The position numbers and the translations under genes were made by a program. Below the pieces are notes generated by a model. It saw nothing but the letters and a program-made list of their open reading frames with translations, was not told where the DNA came from and did not search any database. A stretch of 5,102 bases of DNA from contig VBAO01000225.1 of assembly GCA_005883865.1 (NCBI GenBank), positions 1 through 5,102 on the forward strand, in the 5' to 3' direction. The DNA comes from Candidatus Segetimicrobium genomatis (lineage in GTDB: Bacteria; Sysuimicrobiota; Sysuimicrobiia; Sysuimicrobiales; Segetimicrobiaceae). Shown one piece after another: positions 4,914 through 5,102 of this stretch (its first letter is position 1; every line of letters starts with the position of its first letter).

Positions 4914-5102
4914 ATGAGACAGTGTGCGATCGCACTCGCGACCGCGCTCGTGTTTGTCATGATCGCCCCCGCCTTTGCGCAGCCGTTCGCCGACACGCCC
5001 ACCAATCACTGGGCGTACGACGCGATCGCTGAGTTGGCGGCGAAGGGGCTCATCGAGGGCTACCCCGATGGAACCTTCAAGGGCGATCGGGCGATGACGC
5101 GG
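4914..5102 (+). CDS. SLH-domain envelope protein (N-terminal part, runs off the window)
   Basis: The first 63 residues of a secreted SLH protein. Residues 1-22 form a signal peptide: R2, hydrophobic core ALATALVFVMIA, cleavage after AFA. An SLH domain starts directly at the mature N-terminus, with FADTPTNHWAYDAIAEL (25-41), the core AAKGLIEGYPDGTFKGDRAM and a final TR. SLH domains bind pyruvylated or otherwise modified cell-wall polymers. In diderm Bacillati a single N-terminal SLH domain often belongs to an outer-membrane beta-barrel (OmpM, SlpA or cyanobacterial SLH-OprB type) that ties the outer membrane to peptidoglycan. Whether a barrel follows cannot be seen. The gene has its own strong promoter and a long leader, suggesting high expression. 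ATG 4914 is preferred for its signal peptide and ribosome site; GTG 4785 in the same frame would add 43 residues before the signal peptide. Confidence 0.92.
   Translation, partial: MRQCAIALATALVFVMIAPAFAQPFADTPTNHWAYDAIAELAAKGLIEGYPDGTFKGDRAMTR

Overview
The window is very GC-rich and almost fully coding on the + strand. It carries a compact operon for lipopolysaccharide (LPS) export, followed by the start of a surface-layer-homology (SLH) protein gene. The source is most likely a diderm bacterium. The Lpt genes require an outer membrane. An SLH protein with a signal peptide, together with a DUF3084 protein, points to the Bacillati (Terrabacteria) side of the tree, such as Deinococcota, Armatimonadota, Cyanobacteria-related lineages, or an uncultured phylum of the CSP1-3/Sysuimicrobiota kind. 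This placement is inference from gene content; no marker gene is present to fix it.

Layout: bases 1-37 may hold the last codons of an upstream gene. Then follow lptC (38-658), an lptA/OstA-like periplasmic protein (630-1493, TTG start), the ATPase lptB (1490-2242), one LptF/LptG-family permease (2239-3324), a DUF3084 membrane protein (3321-4220) and a small YqgF-type RNase H-fold protein (4217-4636). All six overlap: lptC and lptA by 29 bases, and each of the next four junctions by the same 4-base GTGA. The six genes are therefore almost certainly one translationally coupled unit. The first four give a nearly complete inner-membrane and periplasmic LPS extractor: LptB and LptF/G power extraction, LptC receives the lipid and LptA bridges the periplasm. 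LptD and LptE are not in the window.

The last codons of the YqgF-like gene merge into a strong sigma-70-type promoter (TTGACA, 18 bases, TAAAAT). This drives a leader of about 245 bases and then an SLH-domain protein with a signal peptide, cut off by the window end at residue 63. No intrinsic terminator is visible between the operon and this promoter, so read-through into the SLH gene is possible. The leader is the least explained part of the window. It has competing complementary segments, a purine tract full of Shine-Dalgarno-like sequence with an in-frame GTG behind it, and a C-tract that could pair with the ribosome binding site.

No tRNA, rRNA, CRISPR array, insertion sequence or phage gene was seen. 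The most interesting points are the DUF3084/YqgF-like pair locked into an LPS export operon, the physical link between LPS export and an SLH protein, and the structured leader.
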